Shown piece by piece: positions 1 to 7,739 of a DNA stretch of 16,784 bases. Below the pieces are notes generated by a model, which ran no database searches, had not been told where the DNA came from, and saw only the letters and a program-made list of their open reading frames with translations. Numbering within the stretch: the first letter of the stretch is position 1; each line of letters starts with the position of its first letter. The position numbers and the translations under genes are program-made. This DNA comes from Prevotellaceae bacterium (GTDB lineage: Bacteria; Bacteroidota; Bacteroidia; Bacteroidales; Bacteroidaceae): positions 1 through 16,784 of the forward strand of contig JAISIB010000166.1 in assembly GCA_031262265.1 (NCBI GenBank), read 5' to 3'.

Positions 1-59
1 GCCGCCGAGAGTTTGTTCTCCTGCGGATGTATACCTCCCCGTTTGAATGTTTTCAACAT
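1..59 (-). CDS. rnfC: RnfC, electron transport complex subunit (N-terminal fragment)
   Basis: Only the first 19 codons and part of the next are in the window; the gene runs off the left edge. The reverse strand reads MLKTFKRGGIHPQENKLSA, which matches the conserved RnfC amino terminus (a short lead-in followed by GGIHP and an ENK-type motif). RnfC is the peripheral NADH/flavin and Fe-S subunit of the Rnf complex, which couples ferredoxin:NAD+ electron transfer to Na+ or H+ pumping. The ATG lies 19 bases downstream of the rnfB stop, so the two are surely co-transcribed. The call rests on a short stretch, but position and motif agree. Confidence 0.85.
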   Translation of the reverse strand, partial: MLKTFKRGGIHPQENKLSA

Positions 60-78
60 ATCTTTAATCGTTATAGTT

Positions 79-942
79 TCAGATGGATTGAACAGATTCG
101 ACCGCCGACTCTTCCTTCGGCTTACGCGGCGGGAAATTCAGTTCGACAATACTCTGCTGCGGACAAGCCTCTACGCACTTGCGACACAGTCTGCACGTCC
201 GATAGTCTATGTATGCCAGATTATCTCTCATCGTAATCGCTTCAAAGGCACAAGTCTTCACACACTTGCCGCAACCGATACAACCGACGGTACAAGCCTT
301 CCGCGTGAGTGCTCCTTTGTCCGCATTGACACATGAGACGTACACCCGACGGTCTTTCTTCCCTTTGGCACGCATCTCTATAATATGTTTCGGACAGGCT
401 TTCATGCAGGCTGCACATGCCGTACAAACATCAGCGTTTACCTCAGGCAAACCGGTAGCCGGATTCATCGTTATCGCACCGAAGGTACAGGCAGACACGC
501 AGTCGCCACAACCCAAACATCCGTAGCTACAACCGGTCTCGCCGCCATAAAGGGCAGCCGCGATGGCGCAACTCGGCGCACTGTCGTAAGTATTCAAGCG
601 GGGACGAGCCTCGCAGGTACCGGCACATCGCACTACGGCAATCATCGGTTCGGCCGTCACCACAGTCATGCCCAACAGCGAAGCAATCTTCGTCATCAGT
701 TCCGCGCCGCCCACCGGACAGAGCTTCCCGTCCAGCGTCTCGGCTTTGACGCACGCATTCGCAAAGCCATTGCATCCCGGATAACCGCATCCGCCACAAT
801 TGGCTTGCGGCAACAGAGCCGATACTTGTGCGATACGCGGGTCTTCATATACAGCAAATTTCTTGGAGGCGGCATACAATACCAGCGCGATAATAAATGC
901 AATCATCCCGAGAAAAACTACTGCAATTAGAATCAAATTCAT
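79..942 (-). CDS. rnfB: RnfB, Fe-S subunit of the Rnf electron transport complex
   Basis: This is a 287-residue protein. Residues 1-25 form one membrane helix. A four-cysteine cluster motif follows at C49, C52, C57 and C75 (CGGCGYPGC core). Four ferredoxin-type CxxCxxCxxxC motifs come next, at 142-152, 173-183, 221-231 and 250-260. RnfB passes electrons between ferredoxin and the membrane subunits of Rnf at the cytoplasmic face. The classical proteobacterial RnfB has two such ferredoxin motifs; the longer form with extra modules is what I expect in Bacteroidetes and some anaerobes. The tail after residue 270 is polar, with prolines, lysines and glutamates and no cysteine. The gene lies 15 bases after rseC and 19 bases before rnfC, so it is part of an operon that continues off the window. 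Confidence 0.96.
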   Translation of the reverse strand: MNLILIAVVFLGMIAFIIALVLYAASKKFAVYEDPRIAQVSALLPQANCGGCGYPGCNGFANACVKAETLDGKLCPVGGAELMTKIASLLGMTVVTAEPMIAVVRCAGTCEARPRLNTYDSAPSCAIAAALYGGETGCSYGCLGCGDCVSACTFGAITMNPATGLPEVNADVCTACAACMKACPKHIIEMRAKGKKDRRVYVSCVNADKGALTRKACTVGCIGCGKCVKTCAFEAITMRDNLAYIDYRTCRLCRKCVEACPQQSIVELNFPPRKPKEESAVESVQSI

Positions 943-957
943 AAGGGGTTAGCGTAT

Positions 958-1374
958 TTAAATTAAGTAGATGGAAAATATTAATTCTTTCGTTAGTCGA
1001 TTGCGCAACAGATAGACCGCTCCATAGTAGGGCACCAAGGCCAATAGAGCTATCATTCCCGCTCCCGCTTCGCCTATATGCGTCAAGTCGGATACGGAGA
1101 AAAGTGTGACAATCACTATTAAAAAAGGAATGACGAAGGCGTAGAGTACAGCCTTTAAGCCTACGGACGTACGACCGACGATACGCACGGAATCGCCCAC
1201 ATGGATGCCGTCCACCGCCGACCGGCCTGTTATCAGTTTCTCTTTCGTCTCGGCCGATGAACATAGCGAACGGGCAGTACACGATGCACACGCAGAAGTC
1301 TGCACGATACGCACCACGCAACAGTCCCCGTCTATGCTTTCCACGATACCTTGATGTTCTATCTGCGATGCCAT
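958..1374 (-). CDS. rseC: RseC/MucC family membrane protein (SoxR-reducing system type)
   Basis: This is a 138-residue protein with an N-terminal cytoplasmic part rich in cysteine (C18, C19, C29, C32, C38; core SACASC) and two membrane helices at about 72-95 and 104-124. This is the RseC/MucC layout: the cysteine-rich head probably holds a metal or Fe-S centre and the pair of helices anchors it. In enterobacteria RseC is linked to SoxR reduction together with Rsx/Rnf. In Bacteroidetes it is commonly the first gene of the rnf operon, as here, 15 bases upstream of rnfB. Its role in Rnf assembly or electron transfer is inferred from this linkage. The start is set by MASQIEHQG, which matches the usual family amino terminus. 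Confidence 0.92.
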   Translation of the reverse strand: MASQIEHQGIVESIDGDCCVVRIVQTSACASCTARSLCSSAETKEKLITGRSAVDGIHVGDSVRIVGRTSVGLKAVLYAFVIPFLIVIVTLFSVSDLTHIGEAGAGMIALLALVPYYGAVYLLRNRLTKELIFSIYLI

Positions 1375-1399
1375 ATAATAGTAGACGTACCGTTATTCC

Positions 1400-2818
1400 T
1401 TACCATTTATAGTTGATACCGAAACTAAGTATCTCTTTCAATTGAAAATAACTCCGGCCTTCTTTACGCGCTGCACCGTCGTCAAAGCGTCCGTGCACGA
1501 ACAATTGCGTCGAGAGGTAACGATTCAGAATGAAGTTGAGCGTATTCTCCCATTCGCTTTGTACGGTCTCATAACTCGTAAAATAATAGAAACGCGTCTT
1601 CCACGTCAGAATGGGCAGTATCTTCCAGTCCATATCCACCTGCGCTTTCGAACCGTAGAAGTTGCGGCTACGCTTTCCCTCTTCTATACCGAAAGCGGTC
1701 ACGTCAACGGCTTTGTTTCCGACATAGCGCCAATTATACGTCAACGGAGAAAGGAGCAACGAGAAGTTAATCTTATCCTTCTGCATCTTCCAGTCCATAC
1801 CCAGCGATACGATAAAGTTGGCCGGCGCAAAGAAAGCAGACGAAAGAGTCGTGCTGTTACTTTTGTAGTTATTGAAGAACTGCGTATTAAATTCCGCAGT
1901 TGCCGTATAATACCACCGCTGAATAGCCTTAATACCCAATTTACTATATATTCTTACGATGTCCGTGTTGATACGCACACTATGCAACGAATCTCCGCTC
2001 GTCGTCGTAAATCCGTTCTTTATCTCAAAGGAATTCTCAAATTCGATATATTGTTTATCGTTGTAATTGGCGGAGAGCAATAGATTACCTATGAGCGCAT
2101 TCGCACTCTCGCCGCCCTTATACCAGTTCGGCGATATATAGTTTTGCGTAAATTGCAAGGAGCCGTTTCCTCCGTATGTCCAGAAATTGGGACGACGGGC
2201 GATAATCTGCGCTTCGGGAGTTTCTTGTTCCGGAGGCAACTCAGGCTGCAAGAAACGCCGGATAGGCTGACTGGCAGGACCGGCCAAGGCGGTAGTCCGA
2301 AAAGCCTTTACATTCCTTATATCATTTATATTTCTACGATACGTGAACGGATCATTCAGGTACATGGTGAGGAGCACTTTGTCTATACTTTCCTGCGTAC
2401 GCTCGGCTCTCTCATACTTCTCTTTATCAAAAGGGAGAAGACGTTCGGCCATTCGGATCAACGAACTGTCTTGATAGATAGACAATTCTTTCGGAGCCAA
2501 ATTCTCCGCCAAACGTCGAATCGGCGAATCGTAATAGGTGTTAGGCATCCATAAACGATAATAAGCCGGATTATGCGCTATCTGATCCAGCCAATACGGA
2601 TTGTTCAGCAAGTGCTCTCGGTTGCCGAAATAAAACAGATACAACAAAGACGGTGGGAGGGAGTCTTTCTTTACGTGGTGGACAGGAGTTATTCGTACAT
2701 ATTTAGCCCCGTCCACTGTAATTGTATCGGTGGCTGCATGTACTTCTTGTGCCATTAAATGACCGCGTGAGAGTAGCAGTGCCAATGAAATTAGCAACAA
2801 GACAAAAGTTCTCTTCAT
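1400..2818 (-). CDS. DUF3078 family outer-membrane beta-barrel protein
   Basis: This is a 472-residue exported protein. It has a signal peptide with a basic start and a leucine-rich core, cut probably after A23 (HLMA|QEV). The middle and C-terminal parts (about 210-472) show alternating hydrophobic strands ending in aromatic residues. They contain the family-like stretch NFWTYGGNGSLQFTQNY and a final strand ending in ...SFGINYKW, a typical C-terminal beta-signal (aromatic last residue). I recognise this as DUF3078, a Bacteroidetes outer-membrane family of unknown function. It is the first gene after a strong promoter and is followed 25 bases later by rseC, so it probably shares the rnf transcript. 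A functional link to Rnf is not shown by the sequence. Confidence 0.82.
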   Translation of the reverse strand: MKRTFVLLLISLALLLSRGHLMAQEVHAATDTITVDGAKYVRITPVHHVKKDSLPPSLLYLFYFGNREHLLNNPYWLDQIAHNPAYYRLWMPNTYYDSPIRRLAENLAPKELSIYQDSSLIRMAERLLPFDKEKYERAERTQESIDKVLLTMYLNDPFTYRRNINDIRNVKAFRTTALAGPASQPIRRFLQPELPPEQETPEAQIIARRPNFWTYGGNGSLQFTQNYISPNWYKGGESANALIGNLLLSANYNDKQYIEFENSFEIKNGFTTTSGDSLHSVRINTDIVRIYSKLGIKAIQRWYYTATAEFNTQFFNNYKSNSTTLSSAFFAPANFIVSLGMDWKMQKDKINFSLLLSPLTYNWRYVGNKAVDVTAFGIEEGKRSRNFYGSKAQVDMDWKILPILTWKTRFYYFTSYETVQSEWENTLNFILNRYLSTQLFVHGRFDDGAARKEGRSYFQLKEILSFGINYKW

Positions 2819-2840
2819 ATTTTGCTTTTGGTTTGTTGCG

Positions 2841-2871
2841 CAAAGATAGACTGTTCAGTCGAGATAGCAAA
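2841..2871 (-). promoter_or_regulatory. Bacteroidetes sigma-ABfr type promoter for the DUF3078-rseC-rnf operon
   Basis: On the minus strand the -33 element TTTG (2871-2868) is followed by exactly 19 bases and then a perfect -7 element TATCTTTG (2848-2841), matching the TTTG-N19-21-TAnnTTTG consensus. The predicted start of transcription would be near 2835, giving a leader of roughly 17 bases before the ATG at 2818. The spacer contains a dyad, GACTG-tt-CAGTC (2849-2860), which could be an operator or chance. Confidence 0.75.
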
Positions 2872-2888
2872 ACAGACCCATAAAAAAA

Positions 2889-4202
2889 TCACCGACGCTT
2901 CACATTCCACAAAGCGGCGCATAACAATAAGGATACAACAGCCGCGCCAATCCAGAAGAAACGAATCGTTGAAAAATCATATACGATGAGGTCGCCCACG
3001 ACAGATTTATTGGAACCTATTAAATGACCGCTAATGATTTCTTGTAAACCCGCACCGATATAACTTGCTACGCCTACTACTCCCAACGCAGCACCGGACG
3101 CTTTCTTCGGTGCAATATCTATCGCCATCATACCGCCCAAATAACAAACCAACGCACTGGTGGAGACGCCAAAGACAATCATAGACACAAAATCCACCCA
3201 GAAATAACCGGCAGGCACGAAGACAAATACAGTCATCGCTACCGTATTGCAAATGCCACAGAACAACGCGGGAATATTTCGGCTGCCCCCGAACCACACA
3301 TCGGAAACGACGCCTGAAAGCAAAGGACCGACAATCCCGACAGCGGCGGCGATACCTATAATAGAACTCGCCTCAATACCTTCATAGCCCTTGTTGGTCT
3401 GCAAGAAGAAGATTCCCCAACTATCAATGGCTTCTCGACATATATATAAGCAAGCACTCGACAACGCCAACACCCATATAGCCGGATTCCGAAGGACGGC
3501 TTTTTGCATCGCGCCCACGGATGCAGTCCGCTCTTGGGCTTTCATGACAGGCACCAGTCCTTTGGCCGGCGGACTATCATGAAAGAAAAAATAAAGCAGC
3601 AACACTCCCACGAAACCCATGAAGGCAGACGCCTCAAATCCCCAACGCCAACCGCCCACACTCACGATGGCAGCGATACCTATATATGTAAAACCTTTAC
3701 CGATATTTTGCGCGATACTGCCGAAGCCAAAGAATGTGCCGCGCTGACTATCGTCCATCCAACGGGAGAGAGCGACTACCGAGCTGGGCGACCCTATGCT
3801 TTGCACCCAACCATTCAATCCCCAAAGAACGACGAACATCCAAAACGAGTGAGAGAAACCCAATGCGAGATTGATAACGGAAGACAGCAATAGACCGAAC
3901 GTCATAAAGCGATTGATATTCATGCGATCGGCCATAAAGCCATTGGCAAACTTACCGAATGCGTACGAGAACATTAACGTGGATCCTATGATACCTAATT
4001 GTTGTTCGCTGAAAATGCCCTCGTCTACTAACGGTTTCTTCACGATATTAAAACTCATGCGGCATACATAATATAAGCCGTAGCCGATAGTAGAAGAAAG
4101 AAATACCGCCCATTGCAGTTTTACTAATCGCTTTTTATCCTCGACGAGGACAGGCTTAGCCGGTGCCGGACGAAAGAAATCACGTATGAATTTTAGCATC
4201 AT
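2889..4202 (-). CDS. MFS transporter, organophosphate:phosphate antiporter (OPA) family, GlpT/UhpC-like
   Basis: This is a 437-residue protein with about 12 hydrophobic helices, split by a polar central loop near 208-235, as in the major facilitator superfamily. OPA hallmarks are present: YGLYYVCRMSF with R48 where GlpT has its first phosphate-binding arginine; FGKFANGFMADR with K84; GWVQSIGSPSSVV at 131-143; and YICREAIDSWG with R256 where GlpT has its second arginine. The protein therefore probably exchanges a phosphorylated organic compound (glycerol-3-phosphate, hexose phosphate or phosphoglycerate) for phosphate at the inner membrane. The substrate cannot be read from the sequence, and UhpC-like sensors belong to the same family. 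No sensor kinase gene is next to it, which favours a transporter. Two ATGs lie at the start (4202 and 4199); either is possible. It appears to be a single-gene transcript. Confidence 0.9.
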   Translation of the reverse strand: MMLKFIRDFFRPAPAKPVLVEDKKRLVKLQWAVFLSSTIGYGLYYVCRMSFNIVKKPLVDEGIFSEQQLGIIGSTLMFSYAFGKFANGFMADRMNINRFMTFGLLLSSVINLALGFSHSFWMFVVLWGLNGWVQSIGSPSSVVALSRWMDDSQRGTFFGFGSIAQNIGKGFTYIGIAAIVSVGGWRWGFEASAFMGFVGVLLLYFFFHDSPPAKGLVPVMKAQERTASVGAMQKAVLRNPAIWVLALSSACLYICREAIDSWGIFFLQTNKGYEGIEASSIIGIAAAVGIVGPLLSGVVSDVWFGGSRNIPALFCGICNTVAMTVFVFVPAGYFWVDFVSMIVFGVSTSALVCYLGGMMAIDIAPKKASGAALGVVGVASYIGAGLQEIISGHLIGSNKSVVGDLIVYDFSTIRFFWIGAAVVSLLLCAALWNVKRR

Positions 4203-4231
4203 CTTATGATTGGGTGAATACTCTTAATCGG

Positions 4232-4242
4232 GCGCAAAGATA
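4232..4242 (-). promoter_or_regulatory. Candidate -7 promoter element for the OPA transporter
   Basis: The minus strand reads TATCTTTGCGC, with a perfect TAnnTTTG -7 box (4242-4235) about 33 bases ahead of the start codon. The same 11 bases form the -7 region of the promoter ahead of the DUF3078 gene (2838-2848). No TTTG sits at the usual 19-21 base spacing; the nearest is 27 bases upstream, so the -33 element is weak or absent. Confidence 0.5.
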
Positions 4243-4331
4243 AGGCGCACAACCATTTCATTTTCGTTACAAAGGTTAAAGTTTGGGGGTTAGATGCATT
4301 TTTTTCGCTTTTTCATGAACCAACCGCAAAC

Positions 4332-4339
4332 GATATTTG
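4332..4339 (+). promoter_or_regulatory. Possible -7 box for the fimbrial operon
   Basis: The interval 4243-4437, between the divergent transporter and the fimbrial genes, holds no clear gene. Its best promoter-like string on the plus strand is GATATTTG at 4332, one mismatch from TAnnTTTG, with a T-rich run about 18 bases upstream in place of a proper -33 TTTG. A second weak string, AAAGTTTG, lies at 4278-4285. I saw no inverted repeats flanking this interval that would make it an invertible promoter. Confidence 0.25.
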
Positions 4340-4437
4340 TTATTCTTTATAAACGACACGATTTATCTACAACACAAACCAAAATGATAAGAATGAGACA
4401 AGTATTGCACACATGCAAGAAAGATGAAAACAGTTCT

Positions 4438-5079
4438 ATGTTGGTTAGTCGGGTTGGGAAGCGAATACTTTTTGTTTCCCTCCCCTTCTTCCTTAACTTC
4501 ACAAGCGTTTTTGCGCAATTGCCGGCCGCTCAGGATTCACTACTGCACGTATGGCAACAATCGCTTCCACGCTTTGCCGTCGGCACCAACCTATTGTACG
4601 ACGCGGCGGCTCTTACACCGAACCTGTCCTTGGAAATAGGACTTTCGCTACGAAGTACATTGGCCTTCTCAGGCAGTTACAACGGTTGGAACAGGAAAGG
4701 CTCCGAGACGAGCAATAAGAAATTGGTTCACTCCATTTTCCGCGCCGACTATCGCTACTGGTTATGCGAACGCTTCAACGGACATTTTTTTGGAGCCGGA
4801 GCTATCTTTACCCGTTACAACGTAGGCCAACACTCCTTCTTCGGATTACTTGATCGCGCCTATCGTTACGACGGTACCGGCTACGGCGGTGAACTAACCT
4901 ATGGTTACCATTGGATGATCGACCGTCGATGGGGCATTGAAGCCGCTATCGGAGCAGGAGTAGTACACTTCCGATTCGACAAATATCCGTGCGCAACGTG
5001 TAGTCCCATTTCGACGTCCGAGAAAAAGACTTGGCTCGGGCCGACAAATGCGGCGATCTCCTTAGTATATACTTTATAG
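4438..5079 (+). CDS. DUF3575 family protein, fimbrial-locus outer-membrane partner
   Basis: From the ATG at 4438 the product is 213 residues with a clear signal peptide (MLVSRVGKRILF start, hydrophobic core, cut probably at SVFA|QLP). The reading frame stays open upstream, with further ATGs at 4294, 4384 and 4393. I prefer 4438 because it puts the signal peptide at the amino terminus. The mature part has the DUF3575 pattern: FAVGTNLLYDAAALTPNLSL at the start, then alternating strands with many Tyr, Trp and Gly residues (RADYRYW, HFFGAGAIFTRYNVG, GGELTYGYHW) and a late CATC motif. It looks like a small beta-barrel or beta-sandwich at the outer membrane. Genes of this family typically lead Mfa1/FimA-type pilus loci in Bacteroidales; its exact task in assembly is unknown to me. 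It is 29 bases ahead of the next gene. Confidence 0.82.
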   Translation: MLVSRVGKRILFVSLPFFLNFTSVFAQLPAAQDSLLHVWQQSLPRFAVGTNLLYDAAALTPNLSLEIGLSLRSTLAFSGSYNGWNRKGSETSNKKLVHSIFRADYRYWLCERFNGHFFGAGAIFTRYNVGQHSFFGLLDRAYRYDGTGYGGELTYGYHWMIDRRWGIEAAIGAGVVHFRFDKYPCATCSPISTSEKKTWLGPTNAAISLVYTL

Positions 5080-5108
5080 ATATTCCACAAACAACAATAG
5101 ATAAAACA

Positions 5109-6272
5109 ATGAAACGAAGTATTGCACTATTGCTCCTCTCACTGCCGACGCTCATCTGTGCGACGGCGCAAACGCCCAAAGGCGTACGTATCAGCGAGGT
5201 ACAAGTTCATAAGTCCGGCGACGAACTGACAATTTCTTTTCACGCCGCTATCGAGAAAAAGGCCGCAAGCGGCGGATGCACGCAAGTATTGATGCCCACG
5301 CTCACAACCGAGACACAAAACCGTACGCTACCGTTTATCGCCGTACAAGGATCGCGCGCTGCCATTGCTGCCGCACGACACGACCGTGCCGATAAAGGGA
5401 AGGAGTCTCTCTCTACCCTGCTCGGCGACGAAACGTTCTACTTGCGCCCGGGAAAAGAAGTGGCCTACTTTGCCACCGTTCCCTATCAAGCATGGATGAC
5501 AAATGCCTCCCTGAAAGTATCAGATATGCGAATCGGTTGCGGGAACAGCCAACAGACGACCAACGACACGCTACTTACCAAATTGGAATGGCTTAGAGAT
5601 ACCGTATATATCAAAGAAACGGTACACGACACCATCTATCTGGGCGCAAAAACGCTACCTGCGACGGCAAGCACAGGAAACAAGCTGGCGTCTCGCCACA
5701 ACTTCGTCGTGCCGGCATCCGAGTTTAGGCAAAACGCCGGACCGACGGAGGCCGAACGACGCAATGCCTTGTTCATTTACTTCCCTGTCGGACACGCCGT
5801 GATTGATCCGGCCTACGAAGTAAACAGAGCGACCTTGGACACGCTGATGTCTGTGATACACACGTTTGAGCGTGCCCAAGACAGCCGCATATCCAAAGTA
5901 TTAATCGCAGGCTTTACCTCGCCCGAAGGAAACTCTCAGGTGAATCAACGATTGGGTCAGGAGCGCGCCGATGCGATGAAGAACTACATCTTACAGCATA
6001 GCAAATTGAACGCCGACAATATGGCAATTTTCAACGGAGCGACCGATTGGCAAGGACTACGCATGTTGGTCGAAGAGTCGAATATGCTCGATAAACAAAA
6101 GATTATCGACATTATCGACCATACGCCCATCTGGGATAGCGCACGCAACGTCGGACGATTGGGCACGTTGATGCGATTGGACGACGGGAAGCCTTATCAG
6201 TATATTAAAACGAATTTCTTCCCGCGCATGCGCAACGCAGCATATATACGGATCTATTTCGAAGACAAGTAA
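5109..6272 (+). CDS. DUF3868 + OmpA-like domain protein of the fimbrial locus
   Basis: This is a 387-residue exported protein. The ATG at 5109 gives a good signal peptide (MKRSIALLLLSLPTLICATA|QTP); an in-frame upstream ATG at 5031 would lie inside the preceding gene and bury the signal. Residues 25-145 match the DUF3868 type of N-terminal domain, with beta strands such as VQVHKSGDELTISFHAAIE. Residues 150-215 form a linker, and about 219-387 an OmpA-like domain: LFIYFPVGHAVIDP, then AGFTSPEGNSQVNQRLGQER with N279 and R286. In classical OmpA domains the first of these positions reads GHTD, and its Asp helps bind diaminopimelate; here it reads GFTS (S271), so peptidoglycan binding in the usual way is doubtful. 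It probably acts in the periplasm or outer membrane as a pilus assembly or anchoring partner. Confidence 0.8.
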   Translation: MKRSIALLLLSLPTLICATAQTPKGVRISEVQVHKSGDELTISFHAAIEKKAASGGCTQVLMPTLTTETQNRTLPFIAVQGSRAAIAAARHDRADKGKESLSTLLGDETFYLRPGKEVAYFATVPYQAWMTNASLKVSDMRIGCGNSQQTTNDTLLTKLEWLRDTVYIKETVHDTIYLGAKTLPATASTGNKLASRHNFVVPASEFRQNAGPTEAERRNALFIYFPVGHAVIDPAYEVNRATLDTLMSVIHTFERAQDSRISKVLIAGFTSPEGNSQVNQRLGQERADAMKNYILQHSKLNADNMAIFNGATDWQGLRMLVEESNMLDKQKIIDIIDHTPIWDSARNVGRLGTLMRLDDGKPYQYIKTNFFPRMRNAAYIRIYFEDK

Positions 6273-6341
6273 ATACTATATTCATATAGCAAGTATAAAC
6301 ATAAAACAAAACAGGTAATTTACCTAATTTCTAATTTTTTA
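6273..6341 (+). promoter_or_regulatory. AT-rich leader ahead of the major fimbrial subunit
   Basis: These 69 bases are very rich in A and T and contain no TTTG/TAnnTTTG pair on the plus strand, so the next gene is probably read from upstream. A small dyad, AGGTAA-T-TTACCT (6313-6325), sits 17 bases before the first ATG. AT-rich leaders are known to favour translation in Bacteroides, where Shine-Dalgarno sites are rare, which would suit an abundant pilus subunit. Confidence 0.3.
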
Positions 6342-7739
6342 ATGATAACAAGTATGAGAATGATTCATTTCAAATGGATGCTCGTTGCCGCAGTGGCAAT
6401 GGCAATGGTCATGGCTTCGTGCTCGAAAGAGGACGAAGGGATGACCGAAGGCAATAAAGCCGTCTTGTTCAAATTGTCGCACGGGCAAAGTGTAACGCGT
6501 GCGGTCGGCAAGCACGTTCCGAACGCCACACCAACAGCAACCAACTTAGCAGATGCATCGATCTATTTCGTAGACGCCAACTATCAAATTGCAAAAGTCG
6601 TCACCATTGACTTTACTAACAAGACAGCTAAGTATGACGAGAATACAGGGAAAGTCGGACTGACAACTCTCACAGACGGAACACTGATTACGAACGTACC
6701 GACTACCGCGATTACCACTTGCGTCGTAGGCAACCTTTCAAAAGCAAACGTAACAGAAGCCTATTCTTATCCGATTGTCGGAGAAAACTTGCGCGACAAG
6801 TTGAAAATGACGGTTGAAAGTCAATACGATCCCGAGCACAAAGGCGTAGCAAAGGTAACGTTCTTCGGAGAAGATGAGATCCACGCCAGTGCCGGCAACC
6901 CGGTCACGTATAGTTCGAATATCAAGGTAAAGCCGATTGTTGCACGTATTGAGATAGGTTCAATCAGCGGAAACCGCATGTGGTTGCCCAGCAAAACGCA
7001 TGATGATAGTGCCAAACAACCAACTGATACGCTGGCCGGCGTACAATCTTTCACGCTGGCAGGTATTTACATCAACAATTACTACAAAGATATGTCGATC
7101 GTCGGTACGAAGACCTCCAATCATATCTCATGGGAACAAACCGGTAAATATTACAGCACGACCGGCGAAGGCAAATACGCCAATCTGCAAGGAATCTTAT
7201 GCGACGATGCCAGCAGTGCATTGGTAATACAAAACACCGGTATCGCTTCCAACATAACGAATGCGGCTCCTTATACCTATGCACCTATTGCTACTGCGAC
7301 GACAACGGCTACCGATGCAAATGCCGACGTATGGGGGTACAACCTTTTGGCTCCGACATTTACGAATGCGGCACAGGCACATATCATCGTACATTTGAAA
7401 GACCTCGTCGCCATTGACGGTACCGCAGGCGGCGATCAGAATGCTTATAAAGGCGACAAATGGTTGACCGTAGGTAAGATATTCAAGAACAAAGGAGCAG
7501 AGCCGGCCGAGCTTATCACCAGTTTGGAACCGGGCTACATCTATCGTATTATCAATCTGTCATTCGGCGTTAAAGGAACCGGTAGCGGCGGCAACCCCGA
7601 TCCCAATCCTTCCGGCGGCGGTGGCGACGGTGGCGGCGGCGATGACCCGACGCCTAATCCGGAGATGACGACAGTCAATGTCACCGTAGAAGCCACGTTC
7701 ATCGATTGGACAGATGAAGATGTTGATTACATGTACTAA
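6342..7739 (+). CDS. Mfa1-family fimbria major (stalk) subunit lipoprotein
   Basis: This is a 465-residue protein. A lipobox-type signal (core MVMASC) puts the lipid cysteine at C27. A processing site resembling that of Porphyromonas pilins lies at SVTR53|AV: an arginine-specific or trypsin-like cut here would free the groove that accepts the neighbour's donor strand. The body (about 60-410) is typical fimbrillin, with strands such as DASIYFVDANYQ, VKPIVARIEIGSI and SLEPGYIYRIINLSF. Residues 412-440 are a Gly/Pro/Asp/Asn-rich linker. The last strand, VNVTVEATFIDW (445-456), has the alternating pattern of a type V pilus donor strand and ends in ...DYMY. The chosen ATG is 6342; 6354 and 6360 are also in frame. 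Role: polymerising surface pilus subunit. The anchor gene follows. Confidence 0.86.
   Translation: MITSMRMIHFKWMLVAAVAMAMVMASCSKEDEGMTEGNKAVLFKLSHGQSVTRAVGKHVPNATPTATNLADASIYFVDANYQIAKVVTIDFTNKTAKYDENTGKVGLTTLTDGTLITNVPTTAITTCVVGNLSKANVTEAYSYPIVGENLRDKLKMTVESQYDPEHKGVAKVTFFGEDEIHASAGNPVTYSSNIKVKPIVARIEIGSISGNRMWLPSKTHDDSAKQPTDTLAGVQSFTLAGIYINNYYKDMSIVGTKTSNHISWEQTGKYYSTTGEGKYANLQGILCDDASSALVIQNTGIASNITNAAPYTYAPIATATTTATDANADVWGYNLLAPTFTNAAQAHIIVHLKDLVAIDGTAGGDQNAYKGDKWLTVGKIFKNKGAEPAELITSLEPGYIYRIINLSFGVKGTGSGGNPDPNPSGGGGDGGGGDDPTPNPEMTTVNVTVEATFIDWTDEDVDYMY

Noticed and set aside
385..930. A 181-codon open frame on the plus strand opposite rnfB
   Set aside because: It is the complement of cysteine-rich rnfB codons; the translation has low-complexity Thr/Arg/His composition and no recognisable motif.
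1442..2083. A 213-codon open frame on the plus strand opposite the DUF3078 gene
   Set aside because: It lies wholly antisense to a gene with clear signal peptide and barrel pattern; the translation shows no domain or signal.
2849..2860. GACTG-tt-CAGTC as a terminator for the upstream transporter gene
   Set aside because: The stem is only five pairs with a two-base loop and no T-run; better read as a possible operator in the promoter spacer.
4203..4437. Possible invertible promoter for pilus phase variation
   Set aside because: Bacteroides surface genes often have these, so I looked for flanking inverted repeats and found none, nor any recombinase gene nearby.
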